A stretch of 64,000 nucleotides of DNA from Rhynochetos jubatus (Eukaryota; Chordata; Aves; Eurypygiformes; Rhynochetidae). Of the stretch, positions 1 to 12,420 are shown piece by piece. Each line of letters opens with the position of its first letter. The first letter of the stretch is position 1. The stretch lies in assembly GCA_027574665.1 (NCBI GenBank), contig CM050648.1:39464700-39528699 (forward strand), read 5' to 3'. The notes beneath the pieces were generated by a model. It searched no databases. It was not told the origin of the DNA and worked only from the letters and a program-made list of their open reading frames with translations. The position numbers and the translations under genes were made by a program.

Positions 1-840
1 TCTACATGGAAACAGCAAGCACGTATGGATGGCTTCACTCCTATTATCCAAGGTAAGCATGCCAGCAAGTGCAGCTTCTCATTTCTACTGGTGGGCACAT
101 ACACTGCCTGTGTAGCTCTTTTCATAAAAAGTAAGCATATGAAACATGTGATTATTTTGAAAATAATAAGCAGATTCAATGAGTGGCCTAGTCCCAGAGC
201 CTAACTCAACTCCCATTTTTTCCAGGTATGGTTTGGCTGGTTCTGTAACACCAGGTTTGAATCCTGCTTCCTCTCCACTTCTTCCATGAGCCTTTCTGAA
301 AACTGCCTTCTCTCTTAAAAATTACTGAAAGCAGCAAAGCAGCAGCTACCAGTTTTTATGTAAATTAATTCAGTATTATGATTGCAATTTCCACAACCCC
401 TCCTATTGGACTGGAATATACTCTCATTTTAATGGTCCACAGTGATGTTACCCCTTTCTTGAAGCATCATCCCTGCACTTTAACATGTTGCTTCACCTTT
501 CCATTCTTCTAACAGAAGGACAAAAAAGAACAATGGAAAAATCAATTGCCAACCAATAAAGCAAGTCTCCTGTGTGTAAATACCAGCAAAAGCACAGTAT
601 GCTACTCAACCCACATAAGAGTTATTCTAGAATTGCAGCTGAGAGCACAAGCAAAGATACTACAATGAGATACAATAAAACAAGGTGGAATTATAGAAGA
701 GCCTAATTTATCATAAAAGGAATGTTTACAAAGTTCCATTAGTCTACCATTAGACGCTGGGCATCCTCTGTGAAACAAAAGTTCATCTTTGTTGTTGAAT
801 TTTGCCAGACATTTACATTTACCTTCGGATATGCACACTC
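1..840. other. Intronic sequence without recognised features
   Basis: AT-rich sequence with no repeat family or motif I recognise. The 78-codon minus-strand frame at 602-838 has no family resemblance and is taken as chance. Confidence 0.6.
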
Positions 841-1080
841 AGAATCATACAATCATAAAATCATTGAGGTTGGAAAAGACCTTTAAAATCATCGAGTCCA
901 ACCATAAATGTAGCACTGTCGAATCCACCACTAAACCACATCCCTAAGTGCCACATCTACACATCTTTTAAATACCTCCAGGAATGGTGGCTTCACCACT
1001 TCCCTGGGCAGCCTGTATCAATGCCTGACAGCCCTTTCAGTGAAGACATTATTCCTAATATCCAATCTGAACCTCCCCTG
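841..1080 (-). mobile_element. CR1 LINE 3'-end fragment
   Basis: The plus strand shows the reverse complement of a CR1 3' end: an AATCATACAATCATAAAATC octamer-type terminus, then GAGGTTGGAAAAGACC, a 'cacttccctgggcagcctg' segment and 'tccaatctgaacctcccctg'. This is an older, more diverged subfamily than the copies at 10061, 27051 and 29652, with the variant ATCGAGTCCAACCAT block. It is 5'-truncated like nearly all CR1 copies and lies in the sense orientation of NKAIN3. Confidence 0.88.
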
Positions 1081-2600
1081 TTGGGTTTCATTTGAAAGAA
1101 TATAGGTAGAAAGCATCTCCTTTTTCTAGTGAATACAGCTTTTTATATCTATGAGATTCCCACTGGTGAGGTCTAATTTTTACCCTTGAGTTATTAATAA
1201 TGAATAAGAATTCTCATGAAATTTGTGATCCACACATCCATGGACACTTACTTTCCTCAGTAGAAAGAAACTCTTGTCTTACAACACAGTTATGAATAAA
1301 CTCACCACAATATTACTGAAGTCATTTGTGTTTTAATAGCAACACAGCTGAACAACACATCTTTGTTCTGCGCTTCCCACATGAGGCATGTAAAGCTGAG
1401 TATTAAATAAGAATTATTCTGTATTTGTAAATCTCCATTTTGACTTCAATAAAGTGACATATCCAGAGTAAGTTACTGTATCACTCAAACAATCTAAAAC
1501 TTTGTGTTCAGAAAGCAAAAATTGACAAATTACCTATTTTACAAAAAAAATTTCTCATCAGCATCCTATACAGACACTGGTTTACATTTCTACTGATGGG
1601 TTGAGGTACTCTAGATGTCAAAATAAATGCATACAGTAGATATTTTTACCATTAGTTGTAGAACTTAGTCATGCAAAATGGTCCTTAATATTTTCTAATG
1701 AATAGTCCACTTGTCACAAGAAAGTAGTGAACCGAATTCAAGGGATCTTCTTAAAACAGTAAAAGTTGTATAAACTCCTCTGAGTAGTGAAACACATGGG
1801 CTGGACCAAAGGCAGAATTTCTTGATGTATAGTTTATCTTCAACATATGCCTGATTGCTATTTAAAGCACATTAAAAGCAAAGCAGTGTACTTTTCCTAG
1901 GCAAATTACAAATTCCATTACACGACAGCAGAAAGGATGTGCTTATGTGCCAGGTTTTCCATGACAAGAATGTCTGAAGAAAAACTGTTACAAAGTAGGA
2001 TAGAAGTAGAGGTTTCAATTTTACTAAGTACCAACAGTTTCAAGAGAGCTGCAAATTGCTTAAAGCTGACAACACCATGATGACCACTGCATAGATAATT
2101 TCACATACACTACAGAATGTGCTGTTCACTGTTCCAAGTGAACAGATGTACAGCTGCATCCTTTAAAGTGTATAATGCCAAAATAACCTTTTGATAATGA
2201 TAAGAAGACCTCATTTCCAAAACATATCACAACGTTCTGAAGGGTAAAGTTGTCAAAAGTATAATTGATTTTTTCACTGCATTGAAAACTAATGTTTTCT
2301 AGCTGATTAAGTAAGAAGCGTCATAAGGTATACATTCAAGACAAAATTATACCAGCCACCAGCTTCTTAAAAGGATTTCCCTTCAAATTAGCAGTAAAAA
2401 TGGATCTATATTTACAGACACAGCTATGAGAGTTATTCCCAGATACACACAAAATACAAATAGAAGAAGCAGTCTAGAGCTGCAATGCCTTTGGGGTTGG
2501 TTGTTTATTCACCCTTGCTATTTGACTGATACAAGAAGGCTCCAGAACCTTGTCCCACCTGAATCTGTGGTAAATTTGCTTTCAGTAGAAGTTCTTGTTA
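1081..2600. other. Intronic sequence without recognised features
   Basis: AT-rich unique-looking sequence. I recognise no gene, repeat family or RNA. Short AT-rich runs only. Confidence 0.55.
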
Positions 2601-2619
2601 TGTTACACAGGTAGATGAC

Positions 2620-3450
2620 CAGTCCTTGATGTGATGTTTAGTTAAGTGAAGAGAACATGAGGAACTCTGGAGATGACACAAGAAATTGCTGGACGGTAAC
2701 AAATACCAGAGTGAGTAGTTGACAGAAGTTACACATGGTACCATGAAGGATGGTTGGATTGCATGGTTAATTAAGGGGAAGCTATGTGAGAAATGGCCAC
2801 ATTTCACAGAAAAACAGAGGACTACTTGGGACTTCTGAGGAGAAGAGTCTTGCGAGGCCAAGAATACCTAGGTGGCCATATTAGTGGTATCATATAAGGT
2901 TGAGAAGACCTAGATAATTATGTCAGTAGGGTCAAATTTGGGTGTGGTTGTAGTGAAACTGCAATTAGTAGGGGAAAAATAATTAGGGACAGGTTTTTCA
3001 TTTGGGAAGGAGGCAAGGGCAGAGGCCAGGAGAGATAAAAGTTGGTGGGGGCAAAGAGCAAGCATGAAAAATGGAGGGAAGGGGAGATTAAAAGGCCCAG
3101 CCAAATGTAAGCAAGCTGCTGGTCAGTACAGTTGACTGGCCAAGTCCAGCACCTGGTCACCAGTCTGTCCTGTCTTATTAAACTCTACACCTGTTTTCTC
3201 ATTAACTGTGCTTAAACGTGCTTTCTGTTTTGTGTATGAGTGTGAGATGTTAGCAAACCTCACGCTGGACTAGCTGATGAGTAGGGCAAAAGGTCTGGGA
3301 GCCAGCTAGCACAAAAAGATGGTCTGGAGTACCTGAAAGTGGGCTATTCTCAGGAACCACAGGTCTGGAGACATCTGTGTGTGTCTTTACGTACAGATGC
3401 GTGAGTGCGAGATGAACTAGCATGCCTGGAGTCTGATTAGCCAGATGCAA
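2620..3450 (+). mobile_element. Candidate endogenous retrovirus LTR remnant
   Basis: This stretch is more G-rich than its surroundings and is laid out like an LTR on the plus strand. It has a purine-rich segment, a TATA-like ATTAAAAGG at 3087-3095, a possible R region, an ATTAAA polyadenylation signal near 3178, and then a T/G-rich tail around 3190-3250 (tgctttctgttttgtgtatg). A second, imperfectly repeated segment follows: 'gtgtgagatg' near 3240 and 'gtgcgagatg' near 3403, each followed by an ACTAGC-containing block. No gag, pol or env coding is visible. Boundaries and family are uncertain; assignment as an avian ERV LTR rests on layout and general resemblance only. Confidence 0.35.
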
Positions 3451-5100
3451 AGAACGGGATCAGCACATTTGTGTTGTTCCTGTCATTATGAGCATTTGTT
3501 TACACACGAGGTGTTGGACCTGGCACTCTCCTCCTGCATGCAGCATTTTGCTGGTGGCCAGCTGTGTGTGTGCACTGGGAATACACATTCAGCCTTTATA
3601 CTGTTGAGACCAAGGAGCACAGGACCACAGCAACCTGGAACTAGAAAAATCCAACTCCCAAAATCCATCAAATTGAGCTTCCTTCAGCAGGTCTGAGTGA
3701 CAGCAGAAAAATTATTTCAAGGATTATTCTATCACAGGATGTCTTACTAGAAACAACAGATAAAAAAATTGTGCTTGAATATTTCTTATGCTACTTTTAC
3801 TCTTAACCAAGAATGGGATGGAAGATATTTTGTGATATACGGCTAAACAGCAGAGGTGTGTTACATCTTTTCCTCCCTGAAATTTAAAAAAGAAAACTAC
3901 ATACAATAGCCAAAGATGAGATGTATCTTTCTTTAGGGACTAAACTTGGGAGGAAGTGGTGGCTTCTAGGACTGCCTTCTTCAACACATGCTAGCTTACC
4001 GCCATTCTTTTTTGTTTTTTTCTCCCACCTCACTACCCATGGCTTTAAAAACACCAGAAACAGCCAAATACATATCTTATTCTAAGAGACATGAAGATCT
4101 ATTTCACATTTTTTAGCCTGCTCACCTCTGAACCCAAAGGAAAGAAAAAGATATATTGTTTTCAAATATATATTCGTGTAATGTAAAACTTCTTCCTGAC
4201 CTCCTCTTCTGACCACTCTGATCTCACACACACCGTCTTCTCATGGTGCTCCACAAACCCCTTTTGGTGTCCCTTCATCCCTCCCCAGTTGGGAAGGTCA
4301 TGCTTTTGCTTTCTCTACTTCCTTTGTCTATAATTCAACCCTCTTCTCCTTTCTCTGCCACAAAGGCAATTAATCTCCTTAAATCACACCTTAAAGGCTT
4401 GGTTTATCTCAGTCACTTCCTTCTGAATCATTATGTGATACTCTGTATGAACACATATGAATTGATATGATATTAATTATCTTGTGTTTCATTTGCTGAA
4501 GCTCCAAAATAAGAGTTCCAAGTAATCACACAAACGTGGATCATTAAACATTTCCCTTTAAAAAATAAAAAAAATTAAAAATTAATTAGAATATTCTCTT
4601 CCTCAGAACTGCAGTATTGGAAGTTCAATTGTAACTGAGACAGAATGCAAAATTACAGATATCAATCAATACAGAAACATAGACACTAAGATCCAGGCAA
4701 CAGGGTAGCCTATCACATTCCATCTATTATTTCAAAGCTGGATGCTTTTTTTCCTTTTATGTAACTTTCCCTGAAGCTTGATGCCTCTCAATTACAAAAT
4801 GCAGTCTTCTCCAAAGAAGTCATAAAGTTGCATGTGCATTTTCTAGCATGAAAGCATATGAAGGAGAAAAAAAAAAATAATCATTGACTATTATCACCAG
4901 ACAATAGTCTACTTAGAAACACCGAATTAAGCAAGAAAAAATAAAGACTTAATTATAAGTGCCAATATTCTGTCACACACTACAAGATAGTTTATTCAAA
5001 ATACTGCTTATAAAAGTATGCACATTATAGTAGACATCAGGCAGGTAACGTTTCTGTATTCACTTTTGTTTTCAAACAGTATGTGCATTCGTTAAATCAG
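3451..5100. other. Intronic sequence without recognised features
   Basis: The first part (to about 3700) may still belong to the LTR-like segment on its left. The rest is AT-rich with A-rich runs near 4560 and 4868. No supported gene or RNA. Confidence 0.5.
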
Positions 5101-5239
5101 CAATTGATACAGGAATACTGAAAGGGGCTTCAGGGGTTGTTGCATCCAGCCTCTTGCTAGTGCATTTTTTTCCTAACTGCTTATAGACATGTTTTAGCAA
5201 ATGATAAAATCATGTCTTTCTCTTCTGTAGTTATTTGCA

Positions 5240-5480
5240 CCAAAGTAGCTCTATATTAAGAGCAGTAAATCGCAATCCCAGTCCCCAAATACAAGGTCTC
5301 ACATTTTGCACTACTGAATTTCAACCCATTTCTCTCCATTCAGTCACCCTGCCTTTGATTCGACAGTGCCTTCCTGGCTTCATCCATCACCAAATTTCAC
5401 AAGCTTCTTGCGCAAGGTCATCACTGCAAATGCTAAAACTGGCTCTGAAACCACTCTTCAAGGCACGGCAGTGATATCCT
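5240..5480 (-). mobile_element. Ancient CR1-like LINE fragment (C-terminal part of ORF2)
   Basis: The plus strand carries a diverged reverse-complement CR1/L3-type block: 'ctcacattttgcactactgaatttcaacccatttct', then a segment corresponding to 'tcatccatcaccaaatttcacaagc', then 'gcaaatgctaaaactggctctgaaacc'. This order is the usual order of the region downstream of the reverse transcriptase core in old amniote CR1 elements. The reading frame is destroyed. Substitutions are far more numerous than in the avian 3'-end copies nearby, so this is an old insertion. Confidence 0.55.
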
Positions 5481-5516
5481 CCCTCTAGATCAACAATTCT
5501 ACAATCAAAAAAAGCT

Positions 5517-5528
5517 CCCCCCCCCCCC
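5517..5528 (+). repeat. Poly-C tract (12 C)
   Basis: Uninterrupted run of 12 C after an A-rich stretch. Rare as a mononucleotide tract in this AT-rich context. Length polymorphism or assembly error is likely. Confidence 0.9.
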
Positions 5529-6019
5529 TTTCCTCAGTTCCTACTAAACCCACAGTACTTCGGCTAATTGCCATGATCTACATTTAAAAAACCCCACAGA
5601 CATTTCCTATGCAGAATGCTTGGAGTTTTAATTGTAGGATGATTTCCTTATTCTTTAAAAATGTAGCCCTCTGGTAACACAAAAAAACTCCACCCAAACC
5701 CACATCCTACATTATATGCTTTTGCATTAGTTTTTGTTTATTCAACCTTGAGAATATCCAAGTCTGAAGCAGCATAATGTACATACACAGATCATATACA
5801 TATAATCTAAAGTAGAATTCAACCTCGAAAACTGGACGTAACACTTAGGATTTTTTTCAAACTACAAGTATTCCAATCAGAATCCAACTAAAATTAGACT
5901 ATCAACATTCTTTTCAGACACTATGCATATTTCTTGTAAATAGAGATTATTATCATCATAAAGCCTAAAGTTATTTATTTGATGAAGAAGCACCTAAAAA
6001 TGTGAGTACCCTCACTGCA

Positions 6020-6260
6020 GGCATTACCTTTTTCCAGTCACCAGGGACTTCACCTGACTGCCATGACTTTTCAAATATCATGGAGAGTGGCTTGACAACT
6101 ACATCAGCCGATTCCCTCAGGACTCTGGGATACATCTTGTCACATACCATAGACTTATGTATGTTCATATTCCTCAGGTGGTCACAAACCTGACCTTCTT
6201 TTACAGTGGAAGAAGGGCCTTTGCTTCTCAATCCCCATTTTTTGGTCCATTCACTGGAGA
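6020..6260 (-). mobile_element. CR1 LINE ORF2 fragment (linker before the reverse transcriptase)
   Basis: The minus strand translates, in one frame with no stop, to a CR1 ORF2 piece containing DHLRNMNIHKS and PLSMIFEKSWQSGEVPGDWK. In CR1 proteins this is the segment between the endonuclease and the reverse transcriptase core. The last motif (SGEVPGDWK) immediately precedes the RT domain. Neighbouring CR1 sequence is missing on both sides, so this is an internal fragment. Sense orientation relative to NKAIN3. Confidence 0.85.
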
Positions 6261-6289
6261 GTTGTGAGAAGACAGATTGCCACATCCCC

Positions 6290-6775
6290 TCTTGTGAGTG
6301 CAGAGGACATCACTTTTTGCCAGATGGATACCATAGCTATGATCTGAGAGAGTGATGACCCCCAACTGAACTCACCTCTCTGAGCTAGCAGGGTGACTGT
6401 GCCCTTCCTGTGCACCCTTCTGCACAAACTGTGGCAACACTCCCCAGCTACCACCCTGTTGGCTGCGCTCCTGGTCACTCACACTCCCTAGGCTGCTTTT
6501 TGTAGGTGTGGGGGTGGCTGCGGTTGCTCTTGCAACGCCCAGGCCTTGTCAGCATCTCCTGCGAGAGCTGACAGCTCCTGGCCAGTCTCTCCACTGCCCT
6601 GATGGTTTCCTGCCTCAGGAAAACCCCCTGTGCACAGAGATTTGCCACTCCACTGTGGAACAGGCCAGCTCTGGAGCAGCTCTCCTTGGTGACTGGCTGC
6701 TAGTTTCCATTACACTGAGCTGGCTGGAAATTAGACCTGCAGAAATAGGCTATATTTCAAGACTCTTGTGATAAC
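6290..6775. other. GC-richer unassigned patch
   Basis: About 0.5 kb with clearly higher GC and more CpG than the flanks, directly beside the CR1 ORF2 fragment. An 87-codon plus-strand frame (6508-6771) and a 75-codon minus frame (6251-6478) have no family resemblance. It may be an unrecognised repeat or a further part of the CR1 insertion. Confidence 0.4.
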
Positions 6776-9198
6776 CTTAGCAAATTAGAAGGGAAAAGAA
6801 CTACTCACACGAGCAAGTATGTCCAGTTTTATTGTGCTGAGATAGAGATAATTCAGCACTTCTACACATTTCATTTTAATTGTCACAGAATTAGTCGCCA
6901 AAGACCACAGCTGCTTTCAGAGGAAATGTTAAATCAAAAACTGGTTAAAATGTAGTTGAATACATTTTCCTAACAAATACTAATTCAATTTTATTATGAA
7001 GCTTTAGCCTGTGGCATCCTTAAAATGCATCAAAACTATGACTACATAGAAATTAATCTAACTGAAGTGCTGATTTCAAGTTTACAACCTTGCTGGAAGG
7101 GTTTCCCGTATTTACTTGCTGTGTCTTTCCCTTCATCTGTCCCTGAAAGACCCATCAGCGATTGATTGATTCTGTCCTTGTAGCACAGCATTGTCCTAGT
7201 AGCACAACCAAGACCACCAGCCCAGGGCTATTGCTCTTCTAGTGACTCTAACTCTGTGAAGATTGCAGGAGGGAAAAGTTCAAGACGGAAGTGTGAGAGT
7301 GCTATGGAAAAGCAGGCTGTGACAGCAACCAAGAGACGGAGAGATGAGCACGGTCTGTCGAAGATACCAAACAGCCCAAACCTGTCAGGAAGCCAAATGA
7401 GGAAGATTTTGTGGCTAGATACCTATCATTTTTCAGTGTCTCTTGTGCTGTGTGCATGATAGAGTGTATATGGCTTACACTGTCATAAGATGGTTCCAAG
7501 GTGAAATAGTAATGCAGTACTTCCATGAGCACAGAGCTCTGAAGGGGTATTCAGAGCCTCTATAAAGAGGAACTGGCTTCTCACCATTGATCTTTGCTCA
7601 TACAGCAACCAGTCTCAGAGCTCCACACCACAGGGAAGTGCAGCATCCCATAGCACAGATACAAGGACCGTTTCTGAATAGTCCTCAGTCATCTTAAAAG
7701 GCACGGGCCCAGTACAAGAGCCTGGTGAGCACCCACAAGCAGAGAACAAGGAGGGACATGACTACAACAAAGATTTTATAATGGTCTTCTGTAAATAACC
7801 TGATTCCAAATCTTTCATATACCCTCACGGTTCTCTGAGAAACGCAGCATAAGACTGACAGATTGCAATATACTCTTAAAGAGTGAAGCACTACACGGCA
7901 CCAGAATGGAAAGTACAATTACAAGTAAGACTACAACGCAGAACAAACACACAGGAAGAACAAAAGCAGCTGGGCATATCCATCACCCTTTTGCTTTATA
8001 GGTTCCTGTCCTGACAGACATAGAGTATGCTGTCCCTCTGAATCAAGTCCATAAATACTGCCATAATCTCTGACCTTGTTCTTGTACACATGAAAAGCTC
8101 CATTAACTTAAAAAAAAAAACAAAAACCAGAGCAAAATCAACTGATCTATGCTTCTTTGTTGAATGGCACAGGACCAGCAAATCATAGGAAAGTCCTATT
8201 AAGGACCAAATTACTAAAGCCATTTCCTCAATTTGTGCTTGCACCCATACGTAAATACTGGAAGATTTCAACCCCCTGCAAGTAGCTGTCTTTCACACAA
8301 TCGCGCAGGCACAGGAGGTGGCAGTGAAACACTATGGTCATGTCACAAGTATTCTCGTGTCATTCTCCTGGCACACCCCTGTAGGACATGTGGTTGGAAC
8401 TGAAACTGTGATTCAGGAATCGGATGCAGAATCAAAACCTCTTCAATAACACAGGCATCCATATGGACAATGCTGAGCTCCAAAACATCAGAAGTAGGCA
8501 AGCAAAGAGAATAAATGTATAATGAGGTGAGCATAAACTGTAAATGGAACATGGTCTGTTCAAATTTGTCACTTGACTCCCTTGTACTCATTAGAATAAT
8601 ATTCTATTATTTTTCTTAGTTTCCAAACACTACTAGTCCTTGTGAAAAGAATGCAAGTGAAAATTTGAAATAAAATTATTTTTAAAATAGTGTCCCAGTT
8701 ACTCCACAGTATTTTTCCTCACATTCAGAAGGAGAAAATTTGTCTGTATTCTTAACTATTAGATTTGGTAATAGGTACATTTGTAGGGACATAAAAAGAA
8801 CTTCAACAGTGAAGAAATTCCAGAAGATTTGACATCTTCTTAAAGGAAAAGAATTGATTTTCATATTTAACCCACAGTATCATGAACATTTCAGGGAAAT
8901 ACCAGTGCTGGAGTACAAAATTGTTATTATTGTTAATTTTGAAAACAATATCCCACAGTTACCGTGTAACCAGTAAAGACAGTCACAGTGTAGGCAGCAA
9001 ACAGCAGAAAAAAACACAGCTCGGCACATCCAGCATGCTTGTTAAACTTCTAAACAAGGTTTCCTCTGAGCCTCCAACCTAGCAAAAATGGACATTTTTC
9101 CTGCCCTCACTGACTCAGCCACATTCTCTTATGCAGATTTCATCTGAGAGGAATACAAAGGTAAGTACAACAATACTCTCACCGTGGAGCTATTGCAT
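6776..9198. other. Intronic sequence without recognised features
   Basis: AT-rich unique-looking sequence. Open frames at 7694-7918 and 7996-8271 (minus) give hydrophobic but unrecognisable peptides. An A-run lies near 8111. No supported feature. Confidence 0.5.
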
Positions 9199-9332
9199 AA
9201 TCATAGAACCATAGAATGGTTAGGTTGAAAAGGACCTTAAAGACCATCTAGTTCCAACCCCCCTGCCATGGGCAGGGACACCTTCCACTAGACCAGGTTG
9301 CTCAAAGCCTCATCCAACCTGGCTTTGAAGAC
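9199..9332 (-). mobile_element. CR1 LINE 3'-end fragment
   Basis: Plus strand begins AATCATAGAACCATAGAATGG and continues through GACCATCTAGTTCCAACC, CCCCTGCCATGGGCAGGGAC and CTTCCACTAGACCAGGTTGC, ending at 'catccaacctggctttgaag'. This is the terminal ~130 bp of an avian CR1 in reverse orientation, so the element is on the minus strand. Very short 5'-truncated copy of a subfamily close to those at 10061, 27051, 29652 and 49672. Confidence 0.95.
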
Positions 9333-10060
9333 ATGCAATCATGCAACTCATGTTTCTGCTTTTTAGAATGGCTGATCATACTTCAGAAATTACCATCTCC
9401 TTCTGGTTTTCCACACAGTCTTTGCCAATACTGGAATCAACAGTGCCTTTGCAGTAGTTATTACTGCTGTGAGATACTTAGGAGCCTTTCAGGTATACAA
9501 GAGAGACAGAATTCTATCTAATGTTCTTCAGTGCTCAGGAGGTGGAGAACTAAGAGTAGGAACAGGTGACTTCAAGGTTGACAAGCTGATGAAAGCAACA
9601 GTTCTCAGTGGAGGGTGAAGATCAGATGGATGGATCAATGGATAGATGGAAAGGAACCATTTAGGACTAGGAAAAAATGGAAACAAAGGATTTAAGACAC
9701 ACTGGCAGACTAAGTCATTAAGAAAAAGCCTTAAGATGGAGACTTTGAGCAGGAAAGTGTAAAATTTATTCAGAATTTCTACATATACCTTTGTTGTGTA
9801 CTCTCATTACTAAATAAAAGCCCAGGAGGGATATTTTATGCAGTGCTGTCATGTGATCTTTGTGTTTGTGTTCATCCAAGACTACACAGCAGAGAGAAAC
9901 TATGGCTTATCAGCAGCAGACAGCTAAAAATGAGCTGACGTCTCAGCCTGAGGCTCACAAGCAATAATTCTGCTGCTGGTTTGTTTGAATTTTTTTGAAA
10001 TTATTAAAAAAGGACATTTTCAGAACTAATTTTTTTTCCTCCAGTATAGGAATTCTGTCT
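9333..10060. repeat. Short intronic spacer with a degenerate (GGAT)n run
   Basis: Between two CR1 copies. A degenerate GGAT/GATG tetranucleotide tract occurs at about 9624-9650. Nothing else recognised. Confidence 0.6.
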
Positions 10061-10465
10061 AATCATAGAATGGTTTGGGTTGGAAGGAACCTTAAAGACC
10101 ATCCAGTTCCAACCCCCCTGCCATGGGCAGGGACACCTTCCACTAGACCAGGTTGCTCCAAGCCTCATCCAGCCTGGCCACAAACACTTCCAGGGATGGG
10201 GCACCCACAGCTTCTCTGGGCAACCTCTTCCAGTGCCTCACCACCCTCTCAATGAAGAATTTCTTCTTGATATCTAGTCTGAGTCTACCCTATTTCATTT
10301 AGGGTAGGAAAAAAGTAGTAAAAGCCATTTTAGGATAGGACCCTTATCCTGTCACTACAGGCCCTTGTAAACAGTCCACCCCCAGCTTTCTTGTAGCCCC
10401 TTCACATACTGGGAGGTGCTATAAGGTCTCCCCAGAGCCTTCTCTTCTCCAGCAGACTCTTTCTG
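10061..10465 (-). mobile_element. CR1 LINE 3'-end fragment
   Basis: Reverse-complement CR1: AATCATAGAATGGTTTGGGT terminus at 10061, the GACCATCCAGTTCCAACC block, the 'ttccagtgcctcaccaccct' coding tail (HWNRLP region of ORF2 on the minus strand), a 3' segment with 'cacatactgggaggtgctataagg', and an end in 'ccttctcttctcc'. Truncated at its 5' side. Confidence 0.95.
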
Positions 10466-11880
10466 CAAAAAGGTGTGCTTGGGGAAAGGGGGGTGAATAG
10501 ACTGGCATATCTATTTTTCAGCAGAAATATTTTCCCAGAAAATCCCTCATCATCCCTAACTTTAGTACCACATTAAATGTAAGTACAGCCTCACAATGAA
10601 AGAGCAAACAAGGAGAGTGCCTTACTAGGAAATGTGCCTCAGAATGCTGCCATCCCTTCTTGGGTTACCTACTCTATGTGTAGGATGGGAAAACCAACCA
10701 ACCAACCAACACTAGCTTTTGACACAGAGGATGCATTGTGCTTCCTGCTTTTCTGTACCAATAAGATACCAGCTCCCTCAGGATACGTTAAATAGAGTCA
10801 CATCCCTTTTTTGCAATGTACAAACAAAAGATGTCTACATTTCTTTGCACCCAATGGACATGCCTGAAGATCTGTTGCAATCAAATGAGACAGTACTGTA
10901 TCTCACATTGCACAGCTCACAGTGCTAAATTTCTGCTTCATTTATTTCAGACAGCATACCTGGGCACATTTGTGGTTTGTCTAGCTGTGCTTCTGTTAAC
11001 ATTAATATCATTTAGCTCATAGAAGCCCACGCTTTAGTTATTACATGAAGTGTAATGATGCAGCATTAAAGAAACAATAGTAGCACTGAAGTTTAAATAT
11101 TGCCTCATGAGGAAGGAATACAGGGATTTTAAAAAACTATCATCTACAGTAAATCTGTAACAAATTATTCCACATTTCGCCAATTATAATTTTTCCATGA
11201 ATAAACTCATACAGGAATGATGAGCTTTTTCCTTGATAGAGCATGCTGAGGTGAGAGGAAGCAACCAACAGTGAGAAAAACTACTTTTACACGGCATGAT
11301 ATTGAATTAGTGGCTATGTCAGATAGCATGAGATTTCAGTTCCGAGTACACCATCCCTGGTTCTTTTGGGGGAAAAAAAAAATCCCTACAGAGCAGAGAT
11401 TTATTTATGACAGAAGCTGGTTATGAAGTTAGAATAAATCTGGTTTGTTCCAGAGAGGCATATCAAAGAGAAAGCCATCACCATGATCTTAGTGTTTTTA
11501 ATTTAAGTAAACCCTGGGATTCCCTTGATGAGAGGGGAGAAAATAAGAAGGAAGCAACTCAATGTGGGGCTCTAAAACTCCATTCTGTACACAGAATTAT
11601 CTAATCCTAAGGGAATGCTTCAGGTTATCAGCCCTGAACTACTTTCCAGTAGTACAAAACTGACTGATGAAGGTAGACTGACTGATTTTTTACATGATTT
11701 TGGTTCATTGTTGTCTAAACTGAAAAGCACAACCTTTAATAACAGTTAGGTAAATGAACATCACTTAGATCAAAACACATGGCTGCGCCAAGTAGTGACT
11801 GAGTAAACAGCACCATGAAAAATGGTAACCCTTAGCCCCAAGTGCAGTGCTGGGGTTTTCATATTGTCTGTTTATTCAAA
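10466..11880. other. Intronic sequence with an (AACC)n microsatellite
   Basis: Tetranucleotide (AACC)n at 10692-10710. The remainder is AT-rich with no recognised feature. Confidence 0.55.
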
Positions 11881-12420
11881 ACGAACAGCGACTGGCTTGC
11901 CACATGTGTCTCATGTCTCAGTGGACTAATTAAAACTGGCTGTTCCCGTTCCCGACCACCTGAGTACCGATTAGAGCTCCCTGGGTAAACATCGCTTCCA
12001 GCCTTTGTCCACCGATGCTTTCCCTGTGACCCTCTGCTTCTTTTGTGCAGTGGCTCACTATTAAATTATGCCTGCTAATTCAGCTGAATGGTGCTGAACT
12101 GCAGCAGTCCCGTCTGTTTCAGTAAAGCAGTACCTTACCTATATAACTGGGCTACTACTAATGTTAAGATAACGAGCCTTATGGACGATTGCTCCTAAGT
12201 TTCCGGTAGCTGGCTCAGCATGCCTTTGCCTTTGGCCACTGCTGCCAAGTGCGCATTTGATGTACTGTACAAGAACCGCAGGCTCCAAAATGTTTCCTGA
12301 AGGGCCATGCCTCCAATCTGACCTCTCAAACAATCCTGCCAATGAAGTGTCTCCTTTGAGAGAAGGTGGTGTTTGAGAAGCTACCTCATTAGTAAGAAAC
12401 CACAAGGGTACTAGCACCCT
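11880..12420. other. Possible conserved noncoding segment
   Basis: Sequence of higher complexity than its surroundings, with balanced base composition, scattered CpGs (for example near 11940-12000 and 12170-12250), no recognisable repeat and no coding frame. These are weak hints of conservation; only a multi-species alignment can tell. Confidence 0.25.

Noticed and set aside
7694..8271. Two hydrophobic minus-strand ORFs, considered as a decayed membrane receptor
   Set aside because: Different frames, no recognisable receptor motifs, and hydrophobic peptides arise readily from T-rich strands.
10692..10710. (AACC)n considered as a telomere-like or CRISPR-like repeat
   Set aside because: Simple tetranucleotide microsatellite; the telomere repeat would be CCCTAA/TTAGGG and no spacer structure exists.
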